Shown: positions 59,026-64,000 of the stretch, in pieces
Layout: every line of letters starts with the position of its first letter
Position numbering within the stretch: position 1 is the first letter of the stretch
From: Pseudisothecium myosuroides
Taxonomy: Eukaryota; Streptophyta; Bryopsida; Hypnales; Lembophyllaceae
DNA length: 64,000 nucleotides
Assembly: GCA_951799445.1 (NCBI GenBank)
Contig: OX637288.1
Coordinates: forward strand, 25,275,288-25,339,287
Direction: 5' to 3'
Made by a program: the position numbers and the translations under genes
Notes under the pieces: generated by a model
Told to the model about the DNA's origin: nothing
Databases searched by the model: none
Seen by the model: the letters and a program-made list of their open reading frames with translations, nothing else

Positions 59026-59440
59026 TAAGGTAGTCTACTCTTAAAGCGTCCATTTCCTTCAAATCACCCCTACAATTAGCTCTAGAATCGAAATGAGGTG
59101 ATCTTTAAAAGGACCACTTTAGCCATTGAATGAATCGAGGATTTTTTATTTATTTTTGCAAGAGCCAATCATTGTCTTTGATTTCTTCACATCTCTCTAC
59201 AAGTTACAAGTGGATGGATGTTTAGAAGACCTATGGTCACAAATAGGTGCCAATGCCCCAAATCTTTGAAAATTCATAAGTAAATTCAAAATGCTTAGAA
59301 AAATACAAAACCACTTGTGTTAAAGTTCCACATCTATTTTTCTTTCTTTGAAAAATAAATTAATAATATTTTTGCCCGTAGAAACCTATAAAAAATGCTG
59401 ACCAACCCTTAAATGGTTGCTTTTAGAGCAAACTACCTTA
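59026..59440. mobile_element. TAAGGTAG-ended MITE, reference copy
   Basis: The left end TAAGGTAGTCTACTCTTAAA and the right end read inward, TAAGGTAGTTTGCTCTAAAA. This is the most complete copy of the family also seen at 10030, 46214 and 55452. Confidence 0.85.
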
Positions 59441-59818
59441 CTTTAGATTTAGAGAATGAAGTCCTCTTTTAACTAGAATTTAGAAGTCATAGAGAGGAAA
59501 ATTTTGACCAAAAAAATATTTTTAATTTCAGAAGACCAAGGAATATCACATATACTTAAATTTTCAATCCAAAAGATCTTCAATTGAAAGAATAATATGT
59601 GCATTGTTATTCACGTCAACAACAGTGCTACAAAAAATGTAAAAAAACAAACAATTTTTATGACTATAATTCACATCAAGAATATAGAGAAAGAAGAGCC
59701 AAATGACACTATAAAGATGATTTGTGGACAAGGGATTTTTTTCTTTCGAAAAGTTGTGATACAATATTTACCATCCTTGTATCCCTTTTAAAATTATCCA
59801 AAGGCCACAAAACATCTA

Positions 59819-60070
59819 CTACACTAAATAGTGAAATTGGGTTGCCTTGACAATTAGGTTGCCTTGCCACAGAGAAGTTACCTCATGTTACCTCATGACT
59901 CATTGCTTGTCCAGATGGAAGCACAAGCCATTCTCTAATTCAGTTTACCAACCTATGCAACACACATATTTCCCACATCACTGCATCCTTTCTACACTAA
60001 AGGTGATATTGATATAGTGTAGAATGTCGAGATATTAGTGTGGGGCAACCTAATTTCCCTATTCAGTGTA
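59819..60070. mobile_element. MITE related to 28621-28844
   Basis: Left CTACACTAAATAGTGAAATT then GGGTTGCC. Right, read inward, TACACTGAATAGGGAAATTA then GGTTGCC. Confidence 0.75.
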
Positions 60071-62854
60071 CATCATTTCAAGGTTAATGTATGTCAATTT
60101 TATAATATAAAAAATTGGAGTTAGTTCTCTTTTCTCTCTCTCTAGGGGTGCTTTACACTTACAACCAAGCCCAAAAAAATTAAAGAACTTGAATGCTCTC
60201 ATGGGCAAAAGTTTGAAATTCCAAATTCCAATTTATTGCCCCAATATTCTGAAAGTTCCTTCTCACGAGTACGTAATTACAAGGATTTAAATTTGAAACG
60301 TTCAGTTTGGGGCACACACTTACCTATCCCCTATTCCCCTGAAAAGGGACCACCCCCACGCTGGGGCACACAAAGCGAGGTGGATGGCGCTAAATTTCGA
60401 ATTTCCTCATGCAAACCTTCAAATCCCCAACAACAAAGCACCCAAATTATAACTATTACCGGTATAAGTAATATGCTCCCTTAAAATAGACCAATTGGAA
60501 TGCAGTTCAGTTGTTTTATGTGAACTAAGTAGTTTTCAATTTTTAATAAAATTCAAAGGAGGGAAACTGTCCACACGCTGCTGCACAGGCAGCACAGCTG
60601 GATTAGCAGTAACACGATCTCATTAGTTTGGGGCAATGGGATCAACATGTTCGAAAACGCAAAAGTAACCACTCCGGCACGTAGGATGTCATATCCCGGC
60701 ATACACCAACCCAACCGCTGTCCTTTGTAAGGCAGATCAGCCTGTTGCCGCCCAGATTTGCTATCTAGGTGCATCGGAGAAGCCTATTTGCCAACTTGCA
60801 TATTTTTCAGAAATTGAAAACTTTTTTTTTTTTCTTGAAACGGAAATTGAAAACTTTGAGAGGAGTCATTTGCAAGCAGGGCTTTTTTTCCCGCACCGTA
60901 AATGAACAATGGAGCCCCTCTGTGCCCTCCGTTTGTTGGTGAATATTTGAAGGGAGCCAGGCACAGTGGCAGAAATCTGTCAAAGGGAGTTGGAATCTGG
61001 CGAAATTTTGCCTAAAAAAGAAGCCCTGTTTGCAATTAGAATGAAGTCATTCCGACAAGAATTATTTTTTTGTGATTTTTCAAAGTTTGTTGAGACTGAA
61101 AACGTAAAGTGTGGATGAAAATAGAAATAATAAGTTACCCAAAAAAATCTTGTTTGTATTAAAATGTTTTTTATTTAATGATTTAGAAGGAATTTGAACA
61201 TAAAGAATGTTTTCACAATTATCACGTCGAGACCGATCGGGTAAACCATACACTGACGTGTTCCTTCCCCAAGTGCATTGTCATGATGCTAAAGGGTTGC
61301 TAAAATTGTGGTAATGGATGGGTGACTGATGCAAATGGGAGGATCTAGTGAATGTTGAAATTGGGTTCCTAGGGGCATTGGATTGTTCCACTTTATACAA
61401 ATTAGCTTGAATCTGTGCCGGACATTGGTATGTAGGATGTGTGGCACAAAGTAGTTAAAAGTATTCCTATCTGCCTCTAGCATGATGCTGGGTCCAAGAT
61501 GAACAAACTCTTAATTCTTGCAAGCCAAGGAATGGATGGAGTTAGTGTTATTATTAAGCACTCATGTATAAGATGTAAAATGAAAGTTAAGAATAAAAAA
61601 TAAAACAATTATTTGCACTTTAATCTATGTTTAGGATATTATAGTAAAGGTAATAAGTTTATTTTTTCACAAAATATGAATGCAACAATGATACAACTTT
61701 TATAGGTGTTACTAATTTTGTGTCCTTATTAACAATTTAAATTAGTGTACTTTTATCTCTTGCAAGAAACTTAGGGCATATACAGTAGTTAAAAGTGTTT
61801 CCATGCATAGGATATAAAAACAAAATTTAGAATTTAAATAAAATATTTTTAATATAAAAACTCATGTCCAATCATCCAAGCAATGTTGTAAAGAGTTTGG
61901 TACATAATAGACTATTTTCTTAAAACATGCCCAGTACTCTTGGAGAAGTCATACAATGTGTTGAGACTTGGAAATGATCAAGAAAAAAAACCCTCTTAAA
62001 GTCTTCTTTGCCAAGATTGTTTTTTCAAAATTTAAAAAAAATTAATTTAAAATTTAAAATAATTTTTCTTGAAATTTTGAATCTCAAAAATAAAGAATAA
62101 AAACTAAAAATTTGATTTTTTAAATAATTAAATTATATAATAAAATAAAACAAAACAAAGTATCCAAGCCAATTTATTGCAATCACAATCCAATTTAAAT
62201 TCTAAGAGAAATTTTAAATTTTAAAATTCTCATTAGTACAAATATCACAACAAAAAAATGGCTGAAATAGACAAGCTTATACTGGTGTGTTAGAACAACA
62301 ATGTAAAACCATTCATATAAGCTTGTGTACATAGATAGATTCAAAATTACAAATGGGGGGTATTTTGTATCACATGTGTTTCTAATAAAATTTTATTGAA
62401 AATCTCCTAAAAAGGTAATTACTTATAATCTTATGTTTAGGATTATACTTAAAAACTCACCCCTTTCTCTTATAGTGGCAAATTCAATTGCAATAAAAAT
62501 TTGAAGTTTTCAAAATTTTCAAATTTTTAAATTGGAATTGAAACTAAACTCAATAAAATTCATTTTATTAGTTGGTCTAATTCAAAGAAGATCAATTTTA
62601 TAGCTAAAATTTAGGTCAAGAGAAAGGAGTATAAATTGGCAAATTAAATATACTATACAATGATCTTTGGATTTGCCATTTTCTTATGTAGGAAAGTCAG
62701 AAAATATCACAAAGAGAGAATATCAAACAACTTTGATTGAAAACAGTTTCAAACAACTCCTCTGCAAATTGGATGAAACCATGTTTTTTTGCTATCAATT
62801 AGGCTTCAATGATATCATCCAAAAAACATACAACGTCCTTTTTTCTTAAAGTAT
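60071..62854. other. AT-rich intergenic DNA
   Basis: No gene recognised. The ORFs at 60236-60484 (plus), 60553-60774 (minus) and 62667-62849 (plus) show no domain. Confidence 0.5.
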
Positions 62855-63779
62855 TTAACCCCTAAAGTACCAAAGTCCCCTCGGGGGACACTTCAGATTT
62901 CGGGCAGGCCCGTGTGGCCTCAAATTTTAATCTGATTTTTTGAAACTTTTTTAGAAGATAGGGAATCACATTAGCTTTCTAAAAATATAATTTTTTTTTC
63001 AATCGGTGCCCGGGAGCAAAAGTTATGCCATCCTAAAGCCAAAAAAGCAGTTTGCCGGGCAGAAAAAAAAAATACAAAAAAAAGTTTTTTATTTTTTTTA
63101 TTTTTTTCCCTCAAAGATCATGTTTTTGTCTACATCTGAAGCTTTAATTCATTCTATTTGGACTAATAATGAGAAAGTTATGGACAATCTTGTTTTTTGG
63201 GCAATTTAAGCATCTTCAAAAAAACTAACTTATAGAATTCATTTTTGAATGCAATTTTCAAATTTTTTCAATTTTTTTTTGACAAGGTCAAGTTTGTTTG
63301 CAAGAACAATCCCACCATTGGGATTATGTTATTTTAATTCCACCTAAGAGCTATTAACAATTTAGTATTTCGTTCAATTTTGGACCTACTTCTATTTAAC
63401 AATTTTTTTATATGTGAAAATCAAGGTTTGACATTCTGAAAAAAAATTCCCGACTCTCAACTCAAATGTTCAAGATAAAAAATTACAACTCTTTGTTGTG
63501 TAGAGCAAAAAAAATCCACAAATGGCCGTCAAAGTCATCTGAAATTGCAGGAAACAATTCAAAAAAACTTTTTTTTCCAACTTTGACTGCTAATATCTTC
63601 CAATCAGAACGGTCAAATGTCTTGAAATTTTTACCACATAATCTGAGACAAGTGAAGTACAAGATCCTACGGTTAGATTCTTAAAAAAAGTTTTTTTGGG
63701 TTTAGGGAGTAATCACAGCAGAAATGGCAGTTTTCAGTGGTTCCGGAGCCAGAAAATGCCTTGGTATTTTAGGGGTTAA
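62855..63779 (+). mobile_element. Complete TTAA-flanked MITE, near twin of 2619-3545
   Basis: Element 62859-63775 (917 bp) starts CCCCTAAAGTACCAAAGTCC and ends GGTATTTTAGGGG with TTAA on both sides. It has the same subterminal palindrome GTCCCCTCGGGGGAC. It differs from 2623-3541 at only scattered bases by eye, which suggests recent transposition. Confidence 0.92.
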
Positions 63780-64000
63780 GGGATGAGGGATTTTTTTTGA
63801 AAATGTAGGATTTCTTCCTAAGAGACCTAAAGTTGAATTTCCTTTCCCTTGAAATCATCCTCAATCCAACCACTACATATCCAGTTTGTATTTCTACCTT
63901 TTAATATAATTTAAACTTGAAATTCATTAGAATAGAGTTGACGGCAAGGGAGGGCCGCGAGTTATCTTGAGTTCCCATAGTTTCAGAGTTCTCGGACTAG
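63780..64000. other. Window end, no feature seen
   Basis: About 220 bp of nondescript sequence. Confidence 0.5.

Noticed and set aside
1..64000. CRISPR arrays, tRNA or rRNA genes, endogenous viral sequences
   Set aside because: None could be supported; the tandem repeats present are simple or intronic.

Overview
This window is nuclear DNA from a land plant or close streptophyte relative, probably one with a repeat-rich genome. The evidence is GT-AG introns, a cytosolic ribosomal protein gene with a telo-box and site II promoter, an EDA2-type S28 serine protease with 12 coding exons, an En/Spm (CACTA) transposon with a DUF4216-type remnant, and dense miniature transposons (MITEs) in AT-rich DNA. 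I cannot place the species more narrowly. No tRNA, rRNA, CRISPR array or bacterial-style operon was seen.

Layout. A duplicated block fills 606-8286 (unit 1) and 20514-30825 (unit 2). Unit 1 carries gene A, an unrecognised four-exon membrane protein whose reading frame stays open from an internal Met. Unit 2 carries its paralogue B, broken by a MITE in exon 1, a premature stop in exon 2, a 16-bp duplication in exon 3 and a frameshift in exon 4. Between the units lie intergenic DNA, MITEs and a 5.6-kb CACTA element (13720-19276). From 31 to 43 kb, on the minus strand, are two intact genes: RPL35A (31172-32654, 111 aa) and an S28 serine protease (37505-43121, 488 aa). LINE relics lie between them. 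45985-49138 is a Russian-doll nest of transposons. A possible small minus-strand gene sits at 51473-51685. From 53 kb to the end I see only mobile-element debris and AT-rich DNA.

The main finding is a family of non-autonomous elements with ends TTAA-CCCCTAAA and TTTAGGGG-TTAA. There are about ten copies or fragments, and four inserted copies can be compared with unoccupied homologous sites elsewhere in the window. Target (TTAA) and terminal bases (CCCTA) are those of the piggyBac superfamily. A decayed piggyBac-type (DDE_Tnp_1_7) transposase at 54004-55065 on the plus strand could represent the source family. piggyBac is generally regarded as scarce in land plants, so the pairing deserves attention. 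A second observation is a 350-370 bp repeat that occupies two introns of the S28 gene and a presumed third intron of the small candidate gene.
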